Of a stretch of DNA of 64,000 nt, positions 1-8,546 are shown piece after piece. The notes under the pieces are model-generated. The model had not been told where the DNA came from. It saw only the letters and a list, made by a program, of their open reading frames with translations, and made no database searches. The first letter of the stretch is position 1, and each line of letters begins with the position of its first letter. The position numbers and the translations under genes are program-made. The DNA is from Shewanella sediminis HAW-EB3 (GTDB taxonomy: Bacteria; Pseudomonadota; Gammaproteobacteria; Enterobacterales; Shewanellaceae): positions 5,146,001-5,210,000 of the forward strand of contig NC_009831.1 of NCBI RefSeq assembly GCF_000018025.1, in the 5' to 3' direction.

Positions 1-276
1 AACATAGCTAAGACCTTCAAGACTGACTGGGGTAGTGTGAAGTGTTATAACGATTTCGGTCTTATGACACCTGACGTCGATGACAGCAGCTACGACAACA
101 GCATGCAAAACGTCACAGGCTGTGCAGTTTCAGCAGGTCCAACTTACACCATGATCGACTTCGTCATGGGCAAAAACATGACCTTCTCAACCGCTAACAA
201 TGACCATGTCGGTCTGCCAGAAATGGGCGATGACTGGGACAAACGCGTCAACATCAACTTTGGTTACTACTTCTAG
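1..276 (+). CDS. Outer-membrane porin, C-terminal fragment (5' end outside window)
   Basis: The reading frame is open from base 1 and ends at a TAG stop, giving about 91 residues. They alternate polar and hydrophobic residues as in beta strands and finish with NINFGYYF, a typical C-terminal Phe insertion signal for outer-membrane barrels. The tail closely resembles the end of the 405-residue porin at 57438-58655 (LNINFGYYF, preceded by VTG and a TY-x-DFV segment), so the two are probably paralogues. Substrate is unknown. The start lies upstream of the window, so signal peptide and gene neighbours cannot be judged. Confidence 0.85.
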   Translation, partial: NIAKTFKTDWGSVKCYNDFGLMTPDVDDSSYDNSMQNVTGCAVSAGPTYTMIDFVMGKNMTFSTANNDHVGLPEMGDDWDKRVNINFGYYF

Positions 277-296
277 AAACCAAAGCCTAAGTACTC

Positions 297-330
297 GCAG
301 GTTCAGGGCAGCTCCCGCATCTGAACCTGC
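297..330. other. Hairpin downstream of porin
   Basis: A perfect 10-bp stem (GCAGGTTCAG / CTGAACCTGC) with a 14-nt loop starts about 20 bases after the porin stop. No T-run follows directly. It may protect the mRNA 3' end or be a weak terminator. Confidence 0.5.
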
Positions 331-435
331 TCTTAGTGCAAACATAGTAGCTAAAACTTCTGATTTTTATACGGATCATGTTTCATATTAGTCCATGACT
401 TTTACTTACTGATTTCCCCGTAGATTATTGAATCA

Positions 436-460
436 AGCCCTATTTTATAGGGCTTTTTTT
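436..460 (+). terminator. Rho-independent terminator
   Basis: An 8-bp stem (AGCCCTAT / ATAGGGCT), a 3-nt loop and a run of seven T. It lies between the partial porin and the next gene and probably ends the porin transcript. Confidence 0.85.
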
Positions 461-486
461 AGACCAATCCCTTCATGTAGTAGATT

Positions 487-1560
487 ATGAACATAAAAAT
501 AAGCCTAACTCTTACCCTGTTACTGACTCACCTTCCAGCACTTGCTGCCACTGAGACCGAATATGAGCTGGGTGGTTTCCTCAAAGCCAATGCCCGCTAC
601 GTCGACGGCACCATTGCTTTCCAACCCAGCTGGAACGGGGACGGAACGATTCAGGAGGAGGCCAAACGCACCCAATTTGGCGCTCAGGAGAGTCGCTTTA
701 ACCTCAAGCTGATCCGGGGAGAGATCACCGGGTTTGCCGAGATTGACTTTGTCGGCTCCTCTCAGGGCAACCCGGTCATCTCGAACTCTTACAGCCCGAG
801 ACTCAGACATGCGATGATCCAATACCGGGAGTTTACGGCCGGCCAAACCTGGTCAACTCTGGTCAACACCAGCACCTTCGCCGAAACGGCAGATCTTGGC
901 GGTCCCTTAGTAGGACAAGCTATGGTGAGGCAGGCGCTGCTGAGGTATCAAACGGATCATTGGCAAGTCGCTCTGGAAAACCCCTATACCTATGGCACAC
1001 AGGCTAGCGATACTCAGGAACAAAAAAACTGGATAGAGACAGATAATGACTATATTCCCGACGCCATAATCCGTTATGACCAACAAGGCAGCTGGGTGAA
1101 CATCTCAGTGTCAGGCCTCATCAGATATCTGGATCCCAGCGATACGGCGCAGCTGGGTTTGGGCGGTTCACTCGCGGCTAAAATAAATACCTTTGGAAAG
1201 GACGATCTGAGGTTTCAGTTGCACTACGGCAATCTGGGGCGTTATGTCGGTACCGATGCGGCTAAAGATATTATCTGCGGGGAGATAGAGACCACCAGCT
1301 CGGCGATGGTCGCCTATCGCCACTTCTGGAGTGAGACTACCCGTTCGAGTCTTTTCTATGGTCACACCCGTACGGAGGTGGAACAGACGGATCGCTCTCA
1401 CTTCGGCGTGAACCTGTTCACCAACTTAACCCCGGGACTAAGAGTCGGAGTTGAACTCGGGCGATATCAGATCGACGACAGTCAATACTCATGGTCGAGC
1501 AAGCAGGTACAAACGGGACAATCTAACTATGCTCAGTTCACCCTGCAGTTCCATATATAA
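487..1560 (+). CDS. DcaP-like trimeric outer-membrane porin
   Basis: 357 residues with an N-terminal signal peptide (cleavage likely after PALAA, about residue 21). Early in the mature part is GGFLKANARY, followed further on by RLRHAMIQY and FTAGQTWSTL, the arrangement seen in DcaP-family porins, which carry small anionic or aromatic compounds. The rest alternates short beta strands and ends in FTLQFHI. The family call is from motif recall; the substrate is not known. The secreted cupin protein at 1769 lies about 200 bases downstream on the same strand and may belong to the same pathway. Confidence 0.75.
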   Translation: MNIKISLTLTLLLTHLPALAATETEYELGGFLKANARYVDGTIAFQPSWNGDGTIQEEAKRTQFGAQESRFNLKLIRGEITGFAEIDFVGSSQGNPVISNSYSPRLRHAMIQYREFTAGQTWSTLVNTSTFAETADLGGPLVGQAMVRQALLRYQTDHWQVALENPYTYGTQASDTQEQKNWIETDNDYIPDAIIRYDQQGSWVNISVSGLIRYLDPSDTAQLGLGGSLAAKINTFGKDDLRFQLHYGNLGRYVGTDAAKDIICGEIETTSSAMVAYRHFWSETTRSSLFYGHTRTEVEQTDRSHFGVNLFTNLTPGLRVGVELGRYQIDDSQYSWSSKQVQTGQSNYAQFTLQFHI

Positions 1561-1768
1561 ATATAAAGTGAAAAGGCTCCAAAGCCGCCATAAACAGAGC
1601 CGATAGGTAAGATTATTCGCGAGCTCTGTCACGAATAAGTTTGCTGCTAAAAAGAGTGCGTGATCCAATTCACCTTTACAGCACCATTATCACTTTATTG
1701 TTAGTTCAAGCCCAAAAGAACAAGCACAATATCGCAGCTTTCGGGCACCAAGCCATAACAGGATATGA

Positions 1769-2512
1769 ATGATGAAACTTAAAATGATGTTCGGCCTTGC
1801 CGCGCTAGCTTCAACCACAGCATTAGCTGCGGGTCCACAGTGTAACCATGCACAGCTACCATTCCAGCAGATGACGCCGGTTCCATATGACAGCACGCCA
1901 TACTCACCACAAGATACTATGCCAGCCCAGTGTAGCGATCCTATGGTCGAAGCCTATATTGCCGATTGGGAAGCGGGTAAAATCGATTTTAACAGCATCA
2001 AGTCAAATGACAGCATTGCCGTAGATCAGCGTTTCTGTAAGACCATGGACGATGACGGCAACATCATGGAAGCCAAGAACTGTGACCTGAAAAATGCGCC
2101 GGTTGGCTATCTTTGGAAAGAGCTTTCAGACAGCCCAATGGTAATGGGTATCACCAACGGCGGTAAGTCGGATCACGCACCTCACTTCCATGGCCAACCT
2201 GAGTGTTACTATGTCGTTAACGGTGAAGGCAAGACCCTTGCCGACAACAAGTTCCAAACCTTAGGAACGGGCCAATACTTCTACATTCCTGGTGCCACCA
2301 TTCACAACACACCTATCATGAGCGATAAAGGTTTAGGTGTGATGTACTGGTATCCAAAGAATGCACATTTCGATGGCTTCAAGTACTACTGGCGTAAAGA
2401 TGTGAAGAACCTTCGCGTTGCAGAAGAAGCATTCGATCGTGTGGATGAGATCCGTAAACGCGACCTAAACTTAGGTCCATATGGTACTAACGAAGCTTTC
2501 TTCAAGAAGTAA
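1769..2512 (+). CDS. Secreted cupin-domain protein of unknown function
   Basis: 247 residues. The first 20 or so form a signal peptide (cleavage near ALAAG), so it should act in the periplasm. A cupin core lies at about residues 135-190: HFHGQPECYYVVNGEG (the H-x-H-x4-E metal-binding pattern), then GTGQYFYIP and the distal His in ATIH. Four cysteines occur in the mature N-terminal half. The upstream 120 residues match no family I recognise. ATG 1769 follows AGGA at good spacing; the adjacent ATG at 1772 is equally possible. Single-domain cupins include oxygenases, lyases and isomerases, and I cannot choose among them. Confidence 0.6.
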   Translation: MMKLKMMFGLAALASTTALAAGPQCNHAQLPFQQMTPVPYDSTPYSPQDTMPAQCSDPMVEAYIADWEAGKIDFNSIKSNDSIAVDQRFCKTMDDDGNIMEAKNCDLKNAPVGYLWKELSDSPMVMGITNGGKSDHAPHFHGQPECYYVVNGEGKTLADNKFQTLGTGQYFYIPGATIHNTPIMSDKGLGVMYWYPKNAHFDGFKYYWRKDVKNLRVAEEAFDRVDEIRKRDLNLGPYGTNEAFFKK

Positions 2513-2944
2513 ATCGTTAGACGATTAGCGGCCGATTTATATCGGCCGCAATGCCTTCAGCATTACCCGTGCACAATCTGATAGCGGCCACAGTAAGCTC
2601 CCGAAAAATAGTCAAACCATTCAGATAACTTCCCAACTTATCCCCGATATTGAGTCAGTTTCGGCACATAATATTTTGATTAATCTCTCTGATTTTCGTC
2701 GCCTCATTATTCAGTTTAGGCCAATTAACAGATATAGAATAAATACTCCATCAAATGAAACAAACCAAAACCAAATCTATAACAACATGAAAGGAAAGGG
2801 GTATTTCCCATGACGAAGATTATAAAAATAAAAAATTAGCTGTATTTCATACGGTATTACCATTCAGTCAGCGTTCAGCTAACGTCACTTAATATGCCCT
2901 CAACGAAACGAAATAACGATTAATTCAGAGAGTGAGAACATATT
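2513..2944. other. Intergenic region with one strong hairpin
   Basis: 432 bases without a convincing gene. The only clear element is a perfect 9-bp hairpin at 2528-2549 (GCGGCCGAT, TTAT loop, ATCGGCCGC) right after the cupin gene. It has no T-run and may act as a transcript end. The rest is AT-rich promoter-like DNA ahead of the barrel protein at 2945. Confidence 0.5.
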
Positions 2945-3571
2945 ATGAAAAACAAATTTCTAGTTCTGGCAGCAGTAGCAGCAACAGCAATTTCAGCCCC
3001 TACCTTCGCAGCAGATTGGTTTGTCGGTGGTACCGTCGGTGCACAGCAAAACAAGTATGAAGGTTCAGTCACTGTCATCGATCCAGTCGATCCCGGCTTC
3101 AATGTTCCAATGACAGGATCAGAGAAAGAAAACAATGCCGTATACGAATTACGTACCGGTGTTTACTTAAATGACAACAACCGCGTCTATGGTACTTACT
3201 CTTACAACTCAGATGACTTCGCCAAGCAGCAGAGTTTATTGATGTCTTACGACTACCTGGTTGCTTTAGGCGATAGCAATAAGCTTAACTGGTTCATCGG
3301 TGCAACAGCCGGTGTTAACCACGTGAGCCCCGATACAAACGAAGTCAGCTCGAGCAACAACTTCGTTTGGGGTGGTCAAACTGGTCTAATGTATAAAATC
3401 AATGACCAGCTGAGCACCGAAATTGGTTATCGCTACCTTAAGCAAGATTACGATGTATCACACTTTGAGAGTGCGATCTCTCCAGCCAACGGAGCAACAC
3501 CTGGTATTCAAGCTAATATGTCACTTAATGACAGCCAGCAACTGTACCTGGGCGTTGACTACCGTTTCTAA
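2945..3571 (+). CDS. Small outer-membrane beta-barrel protein
   Basis: 208 residues with a clear signal peptide (MKNKFLVLAAVAATAISAP, then TFA-ADW). The mature protein looks like an eight-stranded barrel of the OmpA/OmpW-like 'porin family protein' type: repeated strands such as LRTGVYLN, RVYGTYSYN and STEIGYRYL, ending in LYLGVDYRF with the C-terminal Phe insertion signal. There is no C-terminal peptidoglycan-binding domain. Function is unknown. It is a single-gene transcript with its own terminator. Confidence 0.75.
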   Translation: MKNKFLVLAAVAATAISAPTFAADWFVGGTVGAQQNKYEGSVTVIDPVDPGFNVPMTGSEKENNAVYELRTGVYLNDNNRVYGTYSYNSDDFAKQQSLLMSYDYLVALGDSNKLNWFIGATAGVNHVSPDTNEVSSSNNFVWGGQTGLMYKINDQLSTEIGYRYLKQDYDVSHFESAISPANGATPGIQANMSLNDSQQLYLGVDYRF

Positions 3572-3587
3572 GCTAACTGCTTAAAAG

Positions 3588-3607
3588 AGCCCCGCAAGGG
3601 GCTTTTT
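3588..3607 (+). terminator. Rho-independent terminator
   Basis: AGCCCC, a GCAA tetraloop, GGGGCT and TTTT just downstream of the small barrel gene. Confidence 0.9.
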
Positions 3608-3651
3608 GCTATGAGAAAGATAAAAAACTCACCGAACCTCAACGCCCCGAT

Positions 3652-5145
3652 TCAGCCCTCTTCCTGTAAAGCCTCTCTTCGAGAAAATTTCCCACTGAAC
3701 CGAGTCAATAACAAGAAAAGCCCAACGGCTGTCATTCCAACGATGAGCCAAACGACATAGCCAGGCAGAGCCAGATTCGTTAATTGATAACCCAAGAGGG
3801 ACGTGAAAGCTGCGATCATTGCAAAAGGAAGTTGAGTGATAACATGAGAGTGAGGCTCACAACCGCTGCTGGTTGCGCTCAACACGCTGGTATCTGAGAT
3901 GGGGGAGCAGTGATCGCCAAAAACGGCTCCCGCCATAACGGCGCTGAGCGCTGGAATCAACATAGTCACATCGACTGCAGAGGCGATCTCGCTACCTATG
4001 GGGATCATTATCGCAAATGTCCCCCAGCTGGAGCCTGTCGTAAACGCCATCACGGCACACAATAAGAAAGTGCCGGCAAGAAGAAAGTGCACAGAGAGAA
4101 ACTGCTCGGCCCAGCCAGCCAATAACTTAGCGACACCTAAATCCTTAATAACGGCACCGATCATCCAGGTAAAGATTAGAATACCGATAGCAAAACTAAT
4201 GCCCTGAATACCTGCCAATATATCTTTCATCAGCTGGCTTAAACTTCGCCCGGATAATTTAAGCAATAGGACACAGGTCAAGGTTGCCAATATACAGGCA
4301 TTTCGCATCGAACTACCGATATCGGCATTCGAAAACCAATCGGTGATGCTCCAATGTTCGGACGCCGCGCCTCCCGACCATAGTGTGAATCCAATCGAAG
4401 CGATGAGCAGTGTTGCCATAGGGACACCTAGTAACCAGGGGCTGCCTACCTGCACAGACTCCGGGGCCGTATCAGTATTCTTAAGTGACTTAAAACCGCT
4501 ACCAAACCAAGCGGCCAGCAATGACAAACCGATGACAGTAATCGCATAAAAGTTAATTTGAGCCATCTCAATAAATGCCTGTAATGGAGAGACAGGCAAT
4601 AAGGTGATCCCTGCCAGTATCGCCATCACATAAGGCCCCCAACTAGAGAAAGGCAGCAATGAACATAAAGGGGAGGCATTGGAGTCAACTAAATAGGCAA
4701 TCTGCTCTTTGGGCATAGCGTAACGTTGACTCAGTGGCTGGCATACATGACCCACGGCAATACAGCTAAAGATCCCGTCGATAAATACCACCCAGCCTAA
4801 GAAAACGACCCCCAACCTCGCCTGCCTGCCGTTTCGAATACGGTGATACAGCCAATCGGCAAACGCATTGACGGCTCCGCCTCGCGCCAGCAGTTGAGTC
4901 ATAGCACCAAGCAGCACCATCGCCATTAATACATTCAAGTGCCAGGATTGCCAACTGCCATCGGCATAGACCTGCTGACCTGCCGTCACGGCTAAATATT
5001 CCAGCGTCATGAAGGGATTAAACGAGGCAATCATAAGGGCCCCAGAGAGAATTCCTACGCCTAAAGCCAGAAGAGTTCGCCTAAGTGTCAGGGCTAGAAT
5101 GAGGGTCAGGGCCAAGGGTAGGAGTACGGCAACACTCGTTGTCAT
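3652..5145 (-). CDS. NhaC-family Na+/H+ antiporter
   Basis: 497 residues, strongly hydrophobic, with about 11-12 transmembrane segments. Conserved NhaC blocks are visible: VVFIDGIFSCIAVG, the pair GSSWGTFAIMIPIG and GDHCSPISDTSVLSATSSG near residues 365-420, and CEPHSHVITQLPFA. The family exchanges Na+ for H+; some members are lactate or malate exchangers, so the substrate is not certain. It stands alone on the minus strand, convergent with the barrel gene at 2945 and divergent from zapB. Confidence 0.85.
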   Translation of the reverse strand: MTTSVAVLLPLALTLILALTLRRTLLALGVGILSGALMIASFNPFMTLEYLAVTAGQQVYADGSWQSWHLNVLMAMVLLGAMTQLLARGGAVNAFADWLYHRIRNGRQARLGVVFLGWVVFIDGIFSCIAVGHVCQPLSQRYAMPKEQIAYLVDSNASPLCSLLPFSSWGPYVMAILAGITLLPVSPLQAFIEMAQINFYAITVIGLSLLAAWFGSGFKSLKNTDTAPESVQVGSPWLLGVPMATLLIASIGFTLWSGGAASEHWSITDWFSNADIGSSMRNACILATLTCVLLLKLSGRSLSQLMKDILAGIQGISFAIGILIFTWMIGAVIKDLGVAKLLAGWAEQFLSVHFLLAGTFLLCAVMAFTTGSSWGTFAIMIPIGSEIASAVDVTMLIPALSAVMAGAVFGDHCSPISDTSVLSATSSGCEPHSHVITQLPFAMIAAFTSLLGYQLTNLALPGYVVWLIVGMTAVGLFLLLTRFSGKFSRREALQEEG

Positions 5146-5324
5146 TGAAATGTTCCATGAGGAAATAAAGAGGATAATAAGAGCGACATCATAACACGTA
5201 CAAAAAAAACACGATTCTGACTAATTTGTATAGAATTTTTTGGACATTCAGCATAATTAACTATTCACTACTGTATCAGCACTGATAGAATCACACTACC
5301 ATCCAGAAACTACTAGGACTCCCC

Positions 5325-5528
5325 ATGAGCCTTGAACTACTGTCCAAACTGGAGACTAAAATCCAGGCAGCACTCGAAACTATTGAGCTACTAAAAATGG
5401 AGCTTGAAGAAGAGAAGCAGAAAAGTAATAGCCTGACAGAGCAAAACCAACAGTTGAGCCAAGATCTGAATTCTTGGAATGAAAAAGTCACCGGACTTGT
5501 TGGCTTGCTCAATGAAGAAGTGAGCTAA
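5325..5528 (+). CDS. zapB: Cell division protein ZapB
   Basis: 67 residues that form one continuous coiled coil. The start [19 protein letters not shown] and the end matching the ZapB tail ([15 protein letters not shown]) identify the family. ZapB is a cytoplasmic Z-ring accessory protein that works with ZapA and MatP to link the division ring to the chromosome terminus. The length is slightly below the E. coli protein (about 80 residues). Confidence 0.88.
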   Translation: MSLELLSKLETKIQAALETIELLKMELEEEKQKSNSLTEQNQQLSQDLNSWNEKVTGLVGLLNEEVS

Positions 5529-5554
5529 AAAACAACTATAGCATTGGCGAAGAT

Positions 5555-5767
5555 CTAAGCAATCTTCGCTTCGCTACTTTGAGCTTCGATAAGCTCATTC
5601 AGCTCCAGAATTGCCAGCTTCACATTCGGTTGGGTTCGCCTCGGTAATAAAAATCTCCCTTTCTCAAACTCTAATCGACCTAAGTCTTTAACCCAGATCA
5701 CCCCAGATAAAAAAATACGCGCGTGCTTAACGATAAGCTTTGGTGCATAGACAGGAAAAACTCTCAC
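5555..5767 (-). CDS. ytfK: YtfK/DUF1107 family protein
   Basis: 70 residues. The start MRVFPVYAPKLIVKHARIFL and the central VKDLGRLEFEKGRFLLPR match the DUF1107 pattern (E. coli YtfK: K-Y-V-K..F-G, I-KD-GAFEF-KGKIL-P). In E. coli YtfK promotes (p)ppGpp accumulation through SpoT during phosphate or fatty-acid starvation; the same role here is inferred. It is convergent with zapB, with only 26 bases between the stops. Confidence 0.75.
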   Translation of the reverse strand: MRVFPVYAPKLIVKHARIFLSGVIWVKDLGRLEFEKGRFLLPRRTQPNVKLAILELNELIEAQSSEAKIA

Positions 5768-5841
5768 ATAGCCTCCGACCGCTTTATTATTAATATTTGG
5801 ATAATACTCTGTCTTTGACAGGAGTTTTACCCTTAGAGTTT

Positions 5842-5868
5842 CATTAAAAAAAAAATTTTTTTTTAATG
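5842..5868. promoter_or_regulatory. A10T9 palindrome upstream of ytfK-like gene
   Basis: CATT, ten A, nine T, then AATG: a near-perfect 27-bp palindrome made of one A-tract and one T-tract, 75 bases upstream of the ytfK-like start. It should be strongly bent or stiff DNA and could act as an UP element or H-NS site. Inference only. Confidence 0.4.
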
Positions 5869-5986
5869 TTGTAAACCAAGCCTTACTACAGAAAAAATCT
5901 CATTGTCTATCAGACCAATAGCCAGCAAACAACTTTAAATTGACACTTGCCAATAAATTGACCCCCTGTTAAATTAGACTAGTTAC

Positions 5987-6054
5987 TCAGGGTAAAACTG
6001 AGCCTTATGGCTCGATAACCGTATTTCTTGCGACCAGGAAATACGGTTTTTTTT
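5987..6054 (+). ncRNA. Candidate small RNA with terminator
   Basis: Three adjacent hairpins lie in a stretch without an ORF: CTCAG..CTGAG at 5987-6002, GAGCC-TTAT-GGCTC at 6000-6013 (overlapping, so mutually exclusive), and a terminator at 6019-6054 (CCGTATTTC / GAAATACGG then eight T). A TTGACC box at 5958 and TAGTTA at 5980 could be a promoter. No upstream plus-strand gene needs this terminator except zapB, 490 bases away behind a convergent gene. It may be a roughly 65-nt sRNA. No known family recognised. Confidence 0.35.
6019..6054 (+). terminator. Rho-independent terminator
   Basis: A 9-bp stem CCGTATTTC / GAAATACGG followed by TTTTTTTT. It ends the candidate small RNA. Confidence 0.85.
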
Positions 6055-6146
6055 ATGCCCTTTCAAAGACAGCATAATCAAATTCACGGCAGTAAAGCAG
6101 TAAGACAAGGATCGCCTGAAACATTCAAACCTTACAGCCCTTAAAC

Positions 6147-6172
6147 ATGCGCGGCTAAAGCCGCTCCTACAT
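6147..6172. repeat. REP-like palindrome
   Basis: ATGCGCGGCTAAAGCCGC followed by TCCTACAT contains the palindrome GCGGCT-AA-AGCCGC with the flanking TCCTAC tail typical of REP elements (GTAGGAGCGG... on the other strand). Confidence 0.65.
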
Positions 6173-6200
6173 GACATACACTATGCCTTAATGCTGCCCG

Positions 6201-6400
6201 GAACATCATTGGCCATGGCCTCTTCTAGAAAAAGACAGGCATAACTCTCAGTTACAACTCTTTGTTACAAGAAGTCCAGACACAAATACCAAAGCTATCA
6301 CTGACCCACACGGACGTGGGGAATGCCGTAGTTCAGTCTGGAACATCATCGGCCATGGGCCTTGGCATAACTCTCTGTTACAAGAAGTCCCGACACAAAA
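6201..6400. repeat. Degenerate direct repeat pair in intergenic DNA
   Basis: Two copies of one sequence: 6201-6285 and 6340-6400. Shared blocks are GGAACATCAT-GGCCATGG, GGCATAACTCT and GTTACAAGAAGTCC, followed by GACACAAA. A small hairpin CCCAC-ACGGAC-GTGGG (6305-6320) lies between them. Copy 1 carries insertions. This looks like a genus-specific interspersed repeat. Confidence 0.6.
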
Positions 6401-6422
6401 AAGGAGCCATCAGGCTCCTTTG
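6396..6422 (-). terminator. dsbA terminator
   Basis: Read on the minus strand: AAAGGAGCC, TGAT loop, GGCTCCTTTTTT. It lies 38 bases past the dsbA stop. Confidence 0.85.
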
Positions 6423-6459
6423 ATCGATATAACAATATACCGTTTACTTCATTACAAGC

Positions 6460-7071
6460 TTACTTCATCGAAGTCAGGTAGTAGGCGATATCGAGAAGCT
6501 CGTCATAAGATTTGATAGCGCCGGTCTCTACACGGTATTTACCATTAACCACTAAGGCCGGTACACCAGAGATTTGAGCATTTGATGTTGCGCGCTTCAT
6601 CTGTGACATTTGAGCACTCACCATGAACGAGTTCGCGGCGGCATCGAAATCTTTACCATCTACGCCATTGGCGATAAACAGCTTACGAATGTCGTCACGA
6701 TTGGTGAAGTGTTGTTTCTTATCATGTATTGCGGTGAACAGTGCATGCTCTATTTTTGCATCGACTTTCAGCTGATGAGCAACGGCGAAGGCACGTGACA
6801 TCTCGATACCCATCTCTTTACCGATAAACTCGACATGGTTCTGCTTAAACGTGACACCTTCAGGCTTATTCGCTTTGATCTTTGGCACTTCAGTCTTAGA
6901 AAAGTTGTAACAGTGGCCACAGTAGAAGGAGAAAAACTCGGCAATTTCAGGCTTAGCCGTCGCCGGGCCTTGGTTGATTACGGTGTAATGAACACCCTCC
7001 TTGTAATCGGCTGCAATGGCAGCAATGGGGGCTATCAACATAGCAACGGCAATAAGTAATGCTTTTTTCAT
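6460..7071 (-). CDS. dsbA: Thiol:disulfide interchange protein DsbA
   Basis: 203 residues starting at MKKALLIAVAMLIAP; an upstream in-frame ATG at 7128 would put 19 extra residues before the signal peptide and is unlikely. The thioredoxin-like fold has the active site FYCGHCYNF, the cis-proline loop SGVPALVVNGKY, and a helical insertion. DsbA oxidises cysteine pairs in newly exported periplasmic proteins and is re-oxidised by DsbB. The dipeptide between the cysteines is Gly-His, whereas E. coli and V. cholerae DsbA have Pro-His. It follows srkA on the same strand, the order seen in enterics. Confidence 0.93.
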   Translation of the reverse strand: MKKALLIAVAMLIAPIAAIAADYKEGVHYTVINQGPATAKPEIAEFFSFYCGHCYNFSKTEVPKIKANKPEGVTFKQNHVEFIGKEMGIEMSRAFAVAHQLKVDAKIEHALFTAIHDKKQHFTNRDDIRKLFIANGVDGKDFDAAANSFMVSAQMSQMKRATSNAQISGVPALVVNGKYRVETGAIKSYDELLDIAYYLTSMK

Positions 7072-7208
7072 GCTTTTATCCTTTATAACTCTAAAGCGAA
7101 TTCTATTTAATTCATCGGAGACTAACATAATCTATATTTTGAGAGTATCTCAAGCTTAAAGTTCAATTTTCTGTTACAAAATGAGTTACTAATCTGAATA
7201 CGACGTGA

Positions 7209-8213
7209 TTAGTAATTGGGTATCAGACTCAACACCGGCTCATCGAGCACGGCTAGTTGCTCTTTAAAAGAGAGGATCTGCTGCTCCCAATACTTCTCTT
7301 CCGCATACCAGGGAAAGTTCATCGGGAAGGCGGGGTCATCCCACCTTCGACTCAGCCAGGCATTATAATGCAGCATCCTCATCGCCCTTAAAGGCTCGAT
7401 AAGGGTTAATTCACGGGTATCAAATTCACAAAACTCTTCATAGGCTTCGAGTAAGATCTCGAGCTGAAGTAATCGCTGTGACCGATCGCCGGTTAACATC
7501 ATCCATAGGTCCTGAACTGCCGGACCGGTACGCGCATCATCGAGATCGACAAATCCCGGACCATCCGGCGTCCACAAGATATTACTGGGGTGAAGGTCAC
7601 CATGGAGTCGGATCTGTTTATGGGGCTGCTTAAACCAGATCTCTTTGGACTTTTCTAATACCTGTTCCACGATAGTGAAATAGGGGACGACCAGCGATTG
7701 AGGGACATGGCCAGACTCCTTAAGCCAGAGCAAGGATTCGTCACCCAGCATTTGTGGATTAACCACGACTCTATGTTCAAACTTTGCCTGCTGTGAAAAT
7801 TGATGAATACGGCCGATGAAACGTCCGGTCGCCTCTAACTGCTCCAGATTATCCACCTCAAATGATCGACCACCTATCGATGGAAACAGCGCGAATCTGA
7901 ATCCCTGATAATGGTGCAGTGAACGCCCATCGATAATCATCGGCGTCGCGATGGGGATCTCCTCATCGACTAACGACTGTGAAAAGTCATGCTCCTCCTG
8001 GATCTGCTCATCGCTCCAGCGCTCTGGACGGTAGAACTTAACCACATAACGAACACCGTTATCACATCGAAACTGGTAGACACGGTTCTCATAACTATTA
8101 AGCGCCAATAAACCCGTTTCCGGGTATACACCCAGACTCTCAATCGCATCTAAGATCAGGTCTGGGGTTAACGCCCTAAAGTGAAAACCTGAACCTTGAT
8201 TAACTTGACTCAT
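7209..8213 (-). CDS. srkA: Stress response kinase A (YihE/RdoA)
   Basis: 334 residues, colinear with E. coli SrkA: LNSYENRVYQF, VVKFYRPERWSDEQI, the catalytic loop RLHGDLHPSNILW (H-x-D-x4-N) and the metal-binding GFVDLDDA. It is a cytoplasmic Ser/Thr kinase of the aminoglycoside-phosphotransferase fold, reported to protect against MazF-linked and envelope-stress death. Its start overlaps the stop of the upstream small gene by 4 bases (ATGA), so the two are translationally coupled; dsbA follows 137 bases downstream. Confidence 0.93.
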   Translation of the reverse strand: MSQVNQGSGFHFRALTPDLILDAIESLGVYPETGLLALNSYENRVYQFRCDNGVRYVVKFYRPERWSDEQIQEEHDFSQSLVDEEIPIATPMIIDGRSLHHYQGFRFALFPSIGGRSFEVDNLEQLEATGRFIGRIHQFSQQAKFEHRVVVNPQMLGDESLLWLKESGHVPQSLVVPYFTIVEQVLEKSKEIWFKQPHKQIRLHGDLHPSNILWTPDGPGFVDLDDARTGPAVQDLWMMLTGDRSQRLLQLEILLEAYEEFCEFDTRELTLIEPLRAMRMLHYNAWLSRRWDDPAFPMNFPWYAEEKYWEQQILSFKEQLAVLDEPVLSLIPNY

Positions 8214-8503
8214 ATTTGAGACTCCAACAGGCCAGCTAAGTATTCCAGCACTTCAAATTCGTCATCGTTTTCAACCGATAACCAACAGATATCACCATAG
8301 AACTCATAGTTGAGCTGCATATGCGTACCTTCAAACTCCAGTAACCACTGATGTCTATCGGCTCCCCACTGTCGGTCTAATACACGCGAGTCGATGGCCT
8401 GAGCCAATGATTCGGCAAACTGCTCAAACTGCTCAAAATCAATAGCAGCCTGAATAGACAGACTCTTAGATTCCGGATTGAGCTGTAATGAATCTAACTT
8501 CAT
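8210..8503 (-). CDS. DUF3630-like small protein
   Basis: 97 residues, acidic, no signal peptide: MKLDSLQLNPESKSLSIQAA, a WLLEFEGTHMQLNYEFYGDICWL core and an acidic C-terminal helix. I believe it is the small DUF3630 family that accompanies srkA in Shewanella and Vibrio; the assignment rests on memory and context. It overlaps srkA by ATGA, so a linked cytoplasmic role is inferred. Confidence 0.6.
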   Translation of the reverse strand: MKLDSLQLNPESKSLSIQAAIDFEQFEQFAESLAQAIDSRVLDRQWGADRHQWLLEFEGTHMQLNYEFYGDICWLSVENDDEFEVLEYLAGLLESQI

Positions 8504-8546
8504 TAAATATGGTCTCTTTTTAATCTCTAAATAGGAAAACTAATAA

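Noticed and set aside
1769..2512. DMSP lyase (Ddd cupin)
   Set aside because: The cupin motif alone does not support it; length and signal peptide do not match the Ddd families I can recall.
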